From contig DPLM01000087.1 in assembly GCA_003541985.1 (NCBI GenBank), positions 1 through 11,133 on the forward strand: a DNA stretch of 11,133 nt. The letters are read 5' to 3'. Below, piece after piece: positions 1 to 8,055 of the stretch. Made by a program: the position numbers and the translations under genes. Source of the DNA: Deltaproteobacteria bacterium (GTDB lineage: Bacteria > SAR324 > NAC60-12). Each line of letters starts with the position of its first letter. Within the stretch, counting starts at the first letter, position 1. The notes below the pieces were generated by a model. That model made no database searches. It was not told where the DNA came from and worked only from the letters and a program-made list of their open reading frames with translations.

Positions 1-524
1 TTTCGAATCTCTATTGCCTGATCGCGAACAACGCAGTCTTCGAGTAAATCCTCTGTTGGGCGGATACTACCGAAGGCGAAGCGAAGTTTCAGTCGCATCA
101 TCTCGTCAGCAATATTAGGAGAAATGCCAGCTGCTTCGATTTCTTGCTGGGAAATCAGGCCATAGTTGCCCCGGTAGATGTAATTCATTTGGGAGCGAAC
201 AATCTCTTCCTGACCGATCAGGATCGGCTTGTCTCCTGTGTTGTTAGGATGTTTAGGGATTATGATGCCCTGGCGATAGAGCATCTGCAGCACTGGGAAT
301 TCTGCAAGATTAGCAAAATGTCCGTTTTGCAGTGACAGGTCTGAGAGTAGAATAGCGTTAGGTCCGGTTTCATACGTTACGCCGTTCTTCTCGACCCACT
401 GTATCAAACCTTTTTTCATTAAGTGCTTGACGCTGTCGGCTGGACAACCACAAAGAATACGAAGTTGGGCCTTTGGAAAGGCAACCCAGTAGACTCCAGT
501 AGTAATGTGGGTTTTTTCGATCAA
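1..524 (-). CDS. Conserved protein of unknown function, C-terminus cut off by the window edge
   Basis: An open reading frame of 174 codons runs without a stop from a TTG at 522-524 off the left edge. The TTG is chosen because a strong Shine-Dalgarno AGGGAGG (531-537) lies 6 nt upstream; the ATG just upstream (527-529) hits a stop after two codons. The protein begins LIEKTHITTGVYWVAFPKAQ (Leu read as Met) and has conserved-looking blocks: LCGCPADSVKHLMKKG (about residues 28-43), YETGPNAILLSD, NLAEFPVLQMLYRQG, HPNNTG and YIYRGNYGL. It is soluble-looking, with no signal peptide or membrane segment in the visible part. From memory these blocks resemble the N-terminal region of larger bacterial proteins annotated as metallo-beta-lactamase-fold or cyclic-nucleotide-binding proteins, but any metal-binding HxHxDH motif would lie outside the window, so I assign no function. 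It lies 120 bp downstream of the kinase gene and may be transcribed separately. Confidence 0.8.
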   Translation of the reverse strand, partial: MIEKTHITTGVYWVAFPKAQLRILCGCPADSVKHLMKKGLIQWVEKNGVTYETGPNAILLSDLSLQNGHFANLAEFPVLQMLYRQGIIIPKHPNNTGDKPILIGQEEIVRSQMNYIYRGNYGLISQQEIEAAGISPNIADEMMRLKLRFAFGSIRPTEDLLEDCVVRDQAIEIR

Positions 525-530
525 AACATA

Positions 531-537
531 CCTCCCT
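531..537 (-). promoter_or_regulatory. Shine-Dalgarno site that fixes a TTG start
   Basis: Reading the minus strand, AGGGAGG is followed by a 6-nt spacer and then TTG at 522-524. This near-perfect ribosome binding site is the main reason for calling TTG rather than a downstream ATG as the start of the leftmost gene. Confidence 0.75.
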
Positions 538-644
538 GACTGGGACTTATGAGCAAAGAGACAAAAATGTACCCCAAGCTAGCGATGCTCTAACTCGATG
601 ACAAGATGAAAATCCTTGGCATAAATTAGGCCAATAAGCAGAAA

Positions 645-1721
645 TCAGCCCAGTTGCTGGGTAGGTAGATAGACTTGAAACAAAGCTCCGCTACTGGGAA
701 CTGGTTGATAATTCAGGAGGCCTCCATGAGATTGAATGATTCGATAGGAAATTGATAAACCGAGTCCGTGTCCATTTGGTTTCGTCGTAAAGAGTGGTCG
801 AAACAATTGACTTATGTGTTCGTCATCTATCCCTGGTCCTTGATCTTCTACTTCGATCAACATGTATTTTCGCTGGGGGGCTAGATGTTTACTAGCTAGT
901 TGCCATTGACTGCAGAAAGAACTGCGGATTGTAACTTCTCCACCTTCTGGAGAAGCCTCAATGGCGTTTCGGATCAAGTTTAAAAAGACTTGATGCAACT
1001 TATCGCGATCACATTCAATTTCCGGCAGAGACGGGTCAAAAATACGGTTGAGCTGCAATCGCCGATTGCCTCGGTTTTCTTCAAACCAAATGACGGTCTC
1101 CAGTATTTCGTGGATATTAAAGGGCTGGGCCGATAAGGGTAGGGGGTCGGAGTGCAGAAGCAACTCTTCTAACAGGCGCTCAATTCGTTTGATTTCCTCC
1201 AAAACCATCTCCGAAGGTTCTGTGGAGATCCCTAGTTCATCCAAATCTCTCATTTGTAGTTGAGTAGCCCCCTTGATTCCTCCCAGAGGATTTTGAATTT
1301 CATGAGCCATCGAGGAAGCTAACATTCCGATTGCGTCGTTGAGACGCAACTGCTGTCCCCGCTCCTGCTTCTCAAGCTGAGCTGATATGTCATAGAGAGT
1401 TATGAGAGCACTGACGATTTTGCCATTTTCGTAGACTGGGCTGATGCTAAGTTCAAAGACTCCGTGTCGTAGATTTGGGGCATCAATCTGATACTCTCTT
1501 GCATTGAATTCCTTCCCATGCCGTAAGGCTTGATGAAGCTTAGACAGAAGGGTTTCATCACCTAGAAAGAGTAGATCAAAAGGCTTTGTGCAGAGTTTTT
1601 GTGGATCTTTTTGCCAGAGCCTAGACGCTGCTTCATTGGCATAAATGACCTGTCCACGCTGATTGCATACGAGTAATGCCGGAGGCAAATGATCTAGAAT
1701 ATTGTGAGCAAAATCTTTCAT
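645..1721 (-). CDS. NtrB/GlnL-like PAS-domain sensor histidine kinase
   Basis: This 358-residue protein is a cytoplasmic two-component sensor kinase with no membrane segment. It has an N-terminal PAS domain (about 5-115; LLVCNQRGQVIYANEAASRL near its start), a dimerisation/phosphoacceptor domain with H-box AHEIQNPLGGIKGATQL and phospho-accepting His140, and a HATPase domain with N-box NLIRNAIEA (248-256), G1 DQGPGID (293-299) and G2 GHGLGLSIS. The H-box closely matches E. coli GlnL (NtrB), which is 349 residues, so a role in nitrogen-type signalling to a sigma-54 activator is likely by family, though the signal is unknown. The ATG at 1719-1721 has no visible Shine-Dalgarno; it overlaps the ancestral stop of the upstream transporter as ATGA, suggesting past translational coupling. 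No NtrC-like response regulator lies immediately downstream, unlike the usual glnL-glnG order, so the partner is unidentified. Confidence 0.9.
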   Translation of the reverse strand: MKDFAHNILDHLPPALLVCNQRGQVIYANEAASRLWQKDPQKLCTKPFDLLFLGDETLLSKLHQALRHGKEFNAREYQIDAPNLRHGVFELSISPVYENGKIVSALITLYDISAQLEKQERGQQLRLNDAIGMLASSMAHEIQNPLGGIKGATQLQMRDLDELGISTEPSEMVLEEIKRIERLLEELLLHSDPLPLSAQPFNIHEILETVIWFEENRGNRRLQLNRIFDPSLPEIECDRDKLHQVFLNLIRNAIEASPEGGEVTIRSSFCSQWQLASKHLAPQRKYMLIEVEDQGPGIDDEHISQLFRPLFTTKPNGHGLGLSISYRIIQSHGGLLNYQPVPSSGALFQVYLPTQQLG

Positions 1722-2636
1722 AGAATTGTCTGTTTGTCAGCACCTTGCCAAAAGCGATGAGCTAGCAAAATCTTGGCAAGAAAAATCAGGGCAGCTCCCA
1801 ACTAGCTAACTAGTGAAAGTGCTTCTATTGTAAGCAAAATCGGTCCTAAGACCTCAGCAATTAGAATACGTTTGGAGAAGAAGATTCTCCCTATCACAGG
1901 AGTCACATAGCGGAACCCTAGCGTCAGAGCATATTGACCAATAAAACTAAGCGCTGCAATGCCAATAATTATTGAAATTCAAGCCAGCCTGGCAAGAAAA
2001 TCTCTTGATAGAACACCACTAGGTAGATCGCAGCACCCTTGCCAAAAATGTAAAATAACAAATCTGTGGTTGTATTGTGCTGTTTGGCTCGATTAAATGT
2101 AATTACGCCAAAAGCAGCAATCAATCATGAGGCAATCCCCCAAAAATTGACTTTCTGTCAATAAAATTTTCCCGAACATCACCAGTACAATGCCGACAAA
2201 GGCAATGTGGGTCAACGCAGAGGCTCACCAATCCTCTTTCTCATAGACTCAATCAACTGAGTAAGATGATGAAAACCAGATAGGTCATGTTGAAAATATT
2301 AGTCTCAGCTAGTCCGGTCTCTTGGACGGCTTGGTAGAAGTAGAAAACAGAGAGCAAGTTGGCAATGGCACGAAGAGCAACCCAGCCACTATCCTCTGTT
2401 CTGGGGAGCTTTTTAACTCGGTACAAGACACAGGAGATAATTATCCAGCAGAGCAAAAAGCGGACAAAGAGATAGAAATTGGAAATCAAGGCTGGTGTAG
2501 TTTTTTGCCTCCAGCGTATGACAACCCTATGGAGGTACAGCGGGAAAGCCGAGCTTAGAACGGCAAATACGCCCCAGCATTCCTTAGGCAAGGATAGGAT
2601 TGGCCGACTAAAAAGTTGAAAGGAGCGGGGACTCAA
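1718..2636 (-). pseudogene. Decayed EamA/DMT-family membrane transporter
   Basis: Three minus-strand frames read in turn give a complete drug/metabolite-transporter-like protein. The first 127 codons, from a TTG at 2636, are open and hydrophobic (WGVFAVLSSAFPLYLHRVV, RAIANLLSVFYFYQAVQETG). They end at a TGA (2253-2255) where the family would be expected to have Trp. Homology then continues in other frames: ALTHIAFVGIVLVMFGKILL, then AAFGVITFNRAKQHNTTTDL and YIFGKGAAIYLVVFYQEIF, then IAALSFIGQYALTLGFRYVT and LGAALIFLAKILLA. Frame changes fall near 2240-2255, at the CCCCCAAAAA run 2137-2146, and near 1970-1978. Further in-frame stops are at 2225-2227, 2125-2127 and 1802-1804. The final TGA (1718-1720) overlaps the kinase ATG, and the TTG start overlaps the hemB stop (TTGA), so the gene once sat inside the operon. 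The number of lesions in one gene, with flanking genes intact, argues for real decay rather than sequencing error. The former substrate cannot be inferred. Confidence 0.9.
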
Positions 2637-3622
2637 GAAAAGGAGATGGCGTGCTGCTGAAGTTGCCGCGCAGCGGCAGGAGCAAAATAAGTGAGAATCA
2701 TATCAGCTCCGGCTCGACGAATTGAGAGCAGAGTTTCCATCATAGCACGTTCCTGGTCAATCCAACCTTTTTCTGCAGCGGCACAGATCATGGCATATTC
2801 TCCAGATACGTTGTAGGCGGCAATTGGTACATCAAAGGCTTCCCGCAGACGGGTTATTACATCGAGATAGCCCAAGGCTGGTTTAACCATGATCACGTCA
2901 GCTCCTTCGTAGATGTCTAGGTCAGCTTCTCTTAGAGCCTCACGCCAGTTTGCGGGATCTATCTGATAAGTTTTCTTATCACCTTTTTTAGGTGCAGAAT
3001 CCAGGGCACCTCGGAAGGGACCATAAAAGCTAGATGCGTACTTTGCGGTGTAAGCCAAGATGCTAACTTGCTCAAACCCAGAAACATCCAGTGCTTCACG
3101 AATTGCTCCTACTCGACCATCCATCATGTCGGAGGGAGCAATCCAGTCGGCCCCAGCTTCAGCATGAGAAACCGCCATTTTACAAAGGACCTCAACAGTC
3201 TTATCGTTGACGATCTCTTCTCCTACCACCAAACCATCGTGGCCATGGATAGTGTAAGGGTCGAGGGCAACATCGGTCTGGACACAAAAATCGGGTAGCG
3301 CAACCTTGATCGCCCGAATGGCTCGTGGCACTAGCCCTTGTGGATCGTAGGCATTGGTAGCCTTGTCATCCTTTTCTGTCGAGTAACCAAATAGGTTGAC
3401 AGCACTAATTCCCAGGTCGTATGCCATTTGGCACTCTTTGACCAATTCATCTACAGAAAGTCGATACTGACCCGGCATGGTACTGATTGGCTCACGCAGC
3501 CCCTTCCCTTCAGCAACGAAAAGAGGGTAGATCAACTGCTGTGGAGCCAGCAAGGTTTCCCGTACCAAAGACCGAATCGGAGCATTCCGACGTAAGCGCC
3601 GTGGACGATGTGTCAAATCCAT
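2633..3622 (-). CDS. hemB: 5-aminolevulinate dehydratase (porphobilinogen synthase)
   Basis: HemB condenses two 5-aminolevulinate molecules into porphobilinogen, the first common pyrrole of heme and other tetrapyrroles, in the cytoplasm. The two Schiff-base lysines are visible: Lys194 in ILAYTAKYASSFYGPFR and Lys247 in VIMVKPALGYLD. The metal-site segment reads DVALDPYTIHGHDG (117-130), with Ala and Asp where Zn-type enzymes carry cysteines, so this is the Zn-independent, Mg-associated type known from Pseudomonas and Bradyrhizobium. I place the start at ATG 3620-3622 (329 residues, normal for the family). It has GAAGG (3628-3632) 5 nt upstream and lies 1 nt after the rpoD stop. A longer frame open from 3697 would overlap rpoD by 74 bp and add a 25-residue unconserved tail, so I reject it. 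The stop overlaps the TTG of the transporter pseudogene. Confidence 0.97.
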   Translation of the reverse strand: MDLTHRPRRLRRNAPIRSLVRETLLAPQQLIYPLFVAEGKGLREPISTMPGQYRLSVDELVKECQMAYDLGISAVNLFGYSTEKDDKATNAYDPQGLVPRAIRAIKVALPDFCVQTDVALDPYTIHGHDGLVVGEEIVNDKTVEVLCKMAVSHAEAGADWIAPSDMMDGRVGAIREALDVSGFEQVSILAYTAKYASSFYGPFRGALDSAPKKGDKKTYQIDPANWREALREADLDIYEGADVIMVKPALGYLDVITRLREAFDVPIAAYNVSGEYAMICAAAEKGWIDQERAMMETLLSIRRAGADMILTYFAPAAARQLQQHAISFS

Positions 3623-3623
3623 T

Positions 3624-5429
3624 TCAACCTTCGTGGAAGGATTTGAGTAGTTTACTCCTTGTCGGATGGCGCAACTTGCGGAGTGCCTTGGCTTCAATCT
3701 GGCGAATTCGCTCCCGCGTTACGTCAAAGTCCTGTCCAACCTCCTCAAGGGTGTGGTCCTTGACTTCATCGATCCCAAAGCGCATGCGTAGGACCTTTTC
3801 CTCTCGTGAAGTTAGGGTCCCTAAGGCAGTTCGTGTTAGGTCCCCCAGATTCGCCTTCGTAGTCGCATCTGATGGGTTACTGGCTTTTTCATCGGCAATG
3901 AAGTCCTTGAGTTGTGAATCTTCATCATCCCCGATAGGCGTGTCGAGTGAAATCGGTTCCTTAGCGATCTTGAGAACTTTTCGCACCTTGTGAAGCGGCA
4001 TGCCAATGTGTTCAGCCAGTTCATCTGGTGTTGGTTCTCTCCCAAATTCTTGAATCAGGGAACGAGAGGTGCGAGAGAGCTTATTGATGGTCTCGATCAT
4101 GTGCACAGGAATGCGGATAGTCCGTGCCTGATCAGCAATCGCTCGGGTAATCGACTGACGAATCCACCAGGTTGCATAGGTTGAAAACTTGTAGCCCCGC
4201 CGATACTCGAACTTGTCCACGGCTTTCATTAGCCCAATGTTTCCTTCCTGAATCAGATCCAGAAACTGCAAGCCACGGTTTGTGTACTTTTTGGCGATGC
4301 TGATCACGAGTCGTAGATTTGCTTCAACCAACTGGCTTTTCGCAAACTTCACGTTGCGCTCGGCTTGCCGCAACTTCTTTACTTCCAATTGAAATGCTTC
4401 CCAGTCTAGAGCAGTACGCTCGGTCATCGTCGCAATCCGCTGTCGGCAAGCCTGTATTTTCTCGTAGACACGTCGGGCGATATTGAAAGGCTGTTTGGCT
4501 CGCTCTTTAATCCGCTGTCGAATTGAAGCTTCTAGCTCTTCATTCTCAGCTTCATGAGCCTGCTCCCACTCTGTAAAGAGTTCGTCAGCAGCATCTAAAT
4601 CGAGAACCAGATTTTGCCTATATCGATCCAATTGACGATAGGTCAAATCGATCTTGCCCTTATGCTTGAACATCAAGCTGCACATGTTGTCGATTTGCCG
4701 AGAGTTGAAGTTTATACTGCGAATCGTGTGCTGGAAATTTTGTTTGTGCTTGGTCATTAAGGCTTGCTCTTCCTCGGTCAACTCTCGCTTCTGGGACTGT
4801 TGCCGAAGGCCAACGACAATGTTATAATCTTCCTTTGCTCGATCCAAATTCTGGATCAGTTCTCGTGTTGCCTTGGATTCATCTTCTATGACATTGTCGT
4901 CCTCATCGAGTCCTGAAATTATATGGCGAGCACGCAGTTTTTCAGATCGCAATTTCTTGGCGACGTCAAACAGGTGCAATAGTACAAGATTGGATTCCAC
5001 GAAGATTTCGATTAATTCCTGATGACCTTCCTCAATCTGCCGAGCAACTGAAACCTCTCCATCTCGAGTGAGTAGTTCAATGCCACCCATCTCGCGCAGA
5101 TACATGCGTACGGGGTCATCAGTGTTGTTGTCAACTCCCGGCTCCAGATCCAATTCCTCTGCAGGCTCAAAGTCCATGTCAGTACTGCTTTCCCGCTTGC
5201 CAAGGCTGACATTTTTACTTGAATCAAGGACCTCAATGTCCATATCAGAGAGAACGTTGAGGATTCGCTCTAACTGTTCAGGGGTTGTTGTACTACTGAT
5301 TTGAGCATTGATTTCGTCAAGAGTGACAAATCCTTTGTCGCGTCCTTCTGCGATCAATTCTCGGATTACCTTGTCTAAAATCTTTTGTTCGGCTTGGACT
5401 TGCGAGGAGGAGTGGGCATTTGCGTTCAT
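3624..5429 (-). CDS. rpoD: Primary RNA polymerase sigma factor, sigma-70
   Basis: RpoD directs RNA polymerase to housekeeping promoters. All parts of a group 1 sigma-70 are present in 601 residues (E. coli has 613). Region 1.1 lies at about 12-70. After an acidic stretch comes region 1.2 (DDPVRMYLREMGGIELLTR, 104-122), followed by a long charged non-conserved insert at about 140-365. Region 2 (about 366-440) includes NLRLVISIAKKYTNRGLQFL and the -10 recognition helix with YATWWIRQSITRAIADQAR. Region 3 (about 441-510) includes GREPTPDELAEHIG. Region 4 (about 536-600) carries the -35 recognition helix VTRERIRQIEAKALRKLR. The large insert is typical of proteobacteria. It follows dnaG by 10 nt and precedes hemB by 1 nt. 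The ATG at 5427-5429 has only a weak purine-rich GTGAG upstream. Confidence 0.98.
   Translation of the reverse strand: MNANAHSSSQVQAEQKILDKVIRELIAEGRDKGFVTLDEINAQISSTTTPEQLERILNVLSDMDIEVLDSSKNVSLGKRESSTDMDFEPAEELDLEPGVDNNTDDPVRMYLREMGGIELLTRDGEVSVARQIEEGHQELIEIFVESNLVLLHLFDVAKKLRSEKLRARHIISGLDEDDNVIEDESKATRELIQNLDRAKEDYNIVVGLRQQSQKRELTEEEQALMTKHKQNFQHTIRSINFNSRQIDNMCSLMFKHKGKIDLTYRQLDRYRQNLVLDLDAADELFTEWEQAHEAENEELEASIRQRIKERAKQPFNIARRVYEKIQACRQRIATMTERTALDWEAFQLEVKKLRQAERNVKFAKSQLVEANLRLVISIAKKYTNRGLQFLDLIQEGNIGLMKAVDKFEYRRGYKFSTYATWWIRQSITRAIADQARTIRIPVHMIETINKLSRTSRSLIQEFGREPTPDELAEHIGMPLHKVRKVLKIAKEPISLDTPIGDDEDSQLKDFIADEKASNPSDATTKANLGDLTRTALGTLTSREEKVLRMRFGIDEVKDHTLEEVGQDFDVTRERIRQIEAKALRKLRHPTRSKLLKSFHEG
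3628..3632 (-). promoter_or_regulatory. Shine-Dalgarno site for hemB inside the end of rpoD
   Basis: GAAGG on the minus strand sits in the last two sense codons of rpoD and 5 nt before ATG 3620-3622. It supports the shorter hemB start and implies translational coupling between rpoD termination and hemB initiation. Confidence 0.6.
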
Positions 5430-5439
5430 GGGCTCACAC

Positions 5440-7200
5440 TTAGCGAGGTTTGAAAATGCGGTTCAACTCTTCTTCCATCTGACGTAAGGTGCGTCCCAAC
5501 AGAGCATGCTCTGTTGAGTTGGGCGCTACCAGTTGCAAGCGTTCCTGGCGATATTCACGCAGGTGACGTTCCTTTAGACGGCGCAGAGAAAGACGGAACT
5601 GAGACTCAAGATGTTCGTGTAAGAAGTCGGTGGCGTACAAAGCCGCTAATTCGCTTGCTAACTCTGGTTGCTCCTTAGCAAATTGTTGTGGAAGGTTTGC
5701 GCTAGATACTTCGTCTGGGAGCTGCAACAGTTGTTCATACAGTTGCCGGTAGAGGGAGTGTCGGAAATCTTCTGGACGCAAAAATTGCTTAGCAAGAGAC
5801 ATCAATTGGGTCTCGGCCAGCAGCGCCTGCAGCACAAACCGCTCATTTAGGGAATTTTGTGAATTGCCATTTTCAGAATGCGAATAACCTTCTATCTCGC
5901 TTTTAGATGAAAAATTTGTCAAGTTTTTTGCTGCAGCAAAAACTGTTTCGTTGGGTAGACGTAGTACCTCAGCAATCTGCACCCAAACCATCTGGCGCTG
6001 TTCGAGTTTGGGAATCGGCTGGGCTGCTACGAGCAACTCGCGAAGAGCCTCCTGACGTCCAGGGACAGTTTCAGGATATTTTGCCAAAGTTTGCCGGATC
6101 AAATACTCTAAGAGAGGTTGCTTCCTCGCTAACAATTTGGTGAAAGCTTCTCCACCTTCATTCTGCAAAAAGCTATCAGGATCTTCGTTTTCCGGAAGTG
6201 TTAGAATGTAGGTGTCTAGGGGAACAGGCAGAAACAACTGACAATTCTTCAAAGCTGCTTTTTGACCTGCAGCGTCACCATCGAACAGTAAGACCACCGA
6301 GTTGGCGTGACGTCGAATCAATTGCAGATGTTCAGGAGTTAATGCGGTTCCACAAGTAGCGACTGCCTGTGCAAAGCCGTATTGATGCATACGGATTACA
6401 TCCAGATACCCCTCCACAAAAATCAGTTCCTGACTCCGACGAATCGTCTCCAAGCCTTCGTAAAGACCGTAGAGGACCTGGCTTTTACGATAGTACGGGG
6501 TCTCAGGACTATTCAAATATTTCGGTTGGTCTGCGCTGCGAATGACCCTACCACCAAAGCCGATACAACGTCCCCGAACATCCCGAATGGGAAAGATCAG
6601 CCGGTTGCGAAAGCGATCGTAGCGACGTTCTTGCTGTTCTGCCATTTTGACTAGCCCACACTGCTCTTGGATCTGAACAGGAATTTTTTGGGTAAGTAGA
6701 TGCTGGTGAAGTCGCCGCCAATCATCTGGAGCAAAGCCAAGCTGAAAGCGCTTCTGCCATTCTGCTGGGACATAGCGCTGATCTAGGTATGCACGAACAT
6801 CTTGTCCAGTCGATCCTTGCAGTTGTTGTTGATAGAAGTCGCTAGCGAGCTGTAAAGCACGCAGACCAGCTTCCTGGTCAGGTTTGCGCTGGTTCGATTT
6901 GCCTTCGTGACGCAACTCAACACCCACCTTGTTGGCAAGGTCGGTAACTGCTTCGGCGAAGGTCAAGCGCTCGAACAACATCAGAAAACGAATAGCATCA
7001 CCGCTAGTTCCGCAGCCAAAACAATGAAAGAAGCCACGCTGGGGATTGACGTTGAAGGATGGGGTCTTTTCAGAATGGAAAGGACAGCAGGCTTTGAAAG
7101 TACTACCTGTGCGGCGCAGAGCGACACCTCGTTCTTCCATTAACTGGACGAGGTCAGTACGATTGACTACCTCACGAACAAAATCATCGCTGAAACGCAT
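5440..7200 (-). CDS. dnaG: DNA primase
   Basis: DnaG makes RNA primers for lagging-strand synthesis and initiation at the replication fork and docks on DnaB helicase. The 586-residue protein (E. coli 581) is complete. It has an N-terminal CHC2 zinc-binding domain with ligands Cys39, His42, Cys60 and Cys63 (CCPFHSEKTPSF, then FHCFGCGTSGDAI). The catalytic core contains RNRLIFPIRD (198-207) and GFGGRVI. The TOPRIM fold has Glu263 in FVEGYLDVIR and Asp307/Asp309 in VVLLFDGDAAG. The C-terminal helical DnaB-binding region covers about 430-586 and is weakly conserved, as usual. The ATG at 7198-7200 lies 9 nt after the upstream hydrolase stop, without a clear Shine-Dalgarno, so coupled translation is likely. 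The dnaG-rpoD order matches the macromolecular synthesis operon, but rpsU is absent immediately upstream. Confidence 0.98.
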   Translation of the reverse strand: MRFSDDFVREVVNRTDLVQLMEERGVALRRTGSTFKACCPFHSEKTPSFNVNPQRGFFHCFGCGTSGDAIRFLMLFERLTFAEAVTDLANKVGVELRHEGKSNQRKPDQEAGLRALQLASDFYQQQLQGSTGQDVRAYLDQRYVPAEWQKRFQLGFAPDDWRRLHQHLLTQKIPVQIQEQCGLVKMAEQQERRYDRFRNRLIFPIRDVRGRCIGFGGRVIRSADQPKYLNSPETPYYRKSQVLYGLYEGLETIRRSQELIFVEGYLDVIRMHQYGFAQAVATCGTALTPEHLQLIRRHANSVVLLFDGDAAGQKAALKNCQLFLPVPLDTYILTLPENEDPDSFLQNEGGEAFTKLLARKQPLLEYLIRQTLAKYPETVPGRQEALRELLVAAQPIPKLEQRQMVWVQIAEVLRLPNETVFAAAKNLTNFSSKSEIEGYSHSENGNSQNSLNERFVLQALLAETQLMSLAKQFLRPEDFRHSLYRQLYEQLLQLPDEVSSANLPQQFAKEQPELASELAALYATDFLHEHLESQFRLSLRRLKERHLREYRQERLQLVAPNSTEHALLGRTLRQMEEELNRIFKPR

Positions 7201-7209
7201 TGGCAGAGC

Positions 7210-8055
7210 TTAGCAGGAGGTCAAACGAAACTGTGGTTGGTGTTGCCATGCGGGTATCTTATAGCGAGCTCGTTCTGGTTCCGTCAATGAAATTGTCCTG
7301 TGGAGATTGCAAGGAGTATCTCCAGCCGTTGCTAGAATTTCGCCCCAAGGAGAGATGATCAGGCTGTGGCCATAGGTTGCTCGGCCATCCGGATGTTCGC
7401 CACACTGAGCTGCGGCAATCACAAAACAACCATTTTCAATGGCTCGAGCTCGTAGTAATGTATGCCAATGAGCTTCGCCCGTAGGGCGTGTGAAAGCTGC
7501 GGGAATGGCTAATAATTGTGCACCAGCCTGACTGAGCGTTCGATACAGATGTGGAAATCGCATGTCATAGCAGATACTCATTCCGTATCCTCCCCAAGGA
7601 GTTTGCACTAGGATTGCCTCCTTGCCAGCCTCAAAACTTGCTGACTCACGATAGGATTCCTGATCACTGAGAATGGCATCAAAGAGATGGATTTTGTCGT
7701 AGTGGGCTCGAATCTTCCCCTGATCATCGATGATAAATCCTCGATTCAGTAACCGTCTGTCGCTGGTTGAATTGCGAAGAATCAGGGAACCAATATGAAT
7801 CCAGACTCGTGCTTTGACAGCAATATCCAGGCAGCATTTCAGCACAGGATCTTCTTCTTCAGTGACGGCTGTTGCTTGAGCAAGAGCACTTTTCTGTTGC
7901 AGCAGGTTGACGGCTTCTGGCAGAACGATCCATTGTGCTCCGTTTTCAACGGCTTCCTGCAAAGCCACTTCGACCTGTTGGCGATTATATTCGAGGTCAA
8001 TACCAGAGGTTAGTTGTACACAAGCAACCTTCAGTTCCCTAGGCGTATTTGTCAT
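7210..8055 (-). CDS. Carbon-nitrogen hydrolase, Nit1/Nit2-like (possible deaminated glutathione amidase)
   Basis: This 281-residue nitrilase-superfamily amidase has the full Glu-Lys-Cys triad: Glu47 in WIVLPEAVNL, Lys121 in HYDKIHLFD and Cys162 in GMSICYDMRFPHLYR. It also has the conserved structural Glu194 in PTGEAHWHTLLRARAIENG. The cysteine motif matches the Nit1/Nit2/YbeM branch, whose characterised members hydrolyse deaminated glutathione or omega-amides such as alpha-ketoglutaramate. The metabolite-repair role is therefore inferred from family and the exact substrate is uncertain. The start is ATG 8053-8055, which overlaps the msrA stop as ATGA. The frame is open up to 8100, but a start there would overlap msrA by about 49 bp and add a 15-residue non-conserved tail. 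It lies directly upstream of dnaG with a 9-nt gap. Confidence 0.92.
   Translation of the reverse strand: MTNTPRELKVACVQLTSGIDLEYNRQQVEVALQEAVENGAQWIVLPEAVNLLQQKSALAQATAVTEEEDPVLKCCLDIAVKARVWIHIGSLILRNSTSDRRLLNRGFIIDDQGKIRAHYDKIHLFDAILSDQESYRESASFEAGKEAILVQTPWGGYGMSICYDMRFPHLYRTLSQAGAQLLAIPAAFTRPTGEAHWHTLLRARAIENGCFVIAAAQCGEHPDGRATYGHSLIISPWGEILATAGDTPCNLHRTISLTEPERARYKIPAWQHQPQFRLTSC

Noticed and set aside
144..335. Plus-strand open frame opposite the leftmost gene
   Set aside because: It has no ribosome binding site and no recognisable motif; the minus-strand frame is open for the full 524 bp with a strong Shine-Dalgarno.
576..604. Possible sigma-70 promoter for the leftmost gene (TTGTCA, 17-bp spacer, TAGCTT, minus strand)
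   Set aside because: The -35 matches five of six consensus bases but the -10 only three; in a 120-bp gap such a pairing can occur by chance.
616..634. Possible terminator after the kinase (TTGGC/GCCAA inverted repeat with a 9-nt loop)
   Set aside because: The stem is only 5 bp, the loop is long, and no clear U-run follows on the minus strand.
2137..2146. Programmed ribosomal frameshift at the CCCCCAAAAA run in the transporter gene
   Set aside because: The gene has other frame changes and several nonsense codons, so one programmed shift could not restore the protein; decay explains it better.
3623..3697. N-terminal extension of hemB from an ATG at 3697
   Set aside because: It would overlap the end of rpoD by 74 bp and add 25 residues with no HemB character. 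The ATG at 3622 has a Shine-Dalgarno and gives the normal family length.
3487..3993. 168-codon open frame on the plus strand opposite rpoD and hemB
   Set aside because: It is serine- and arginine-rich low-information sequence antisense to two certain genes, a shadow frame.
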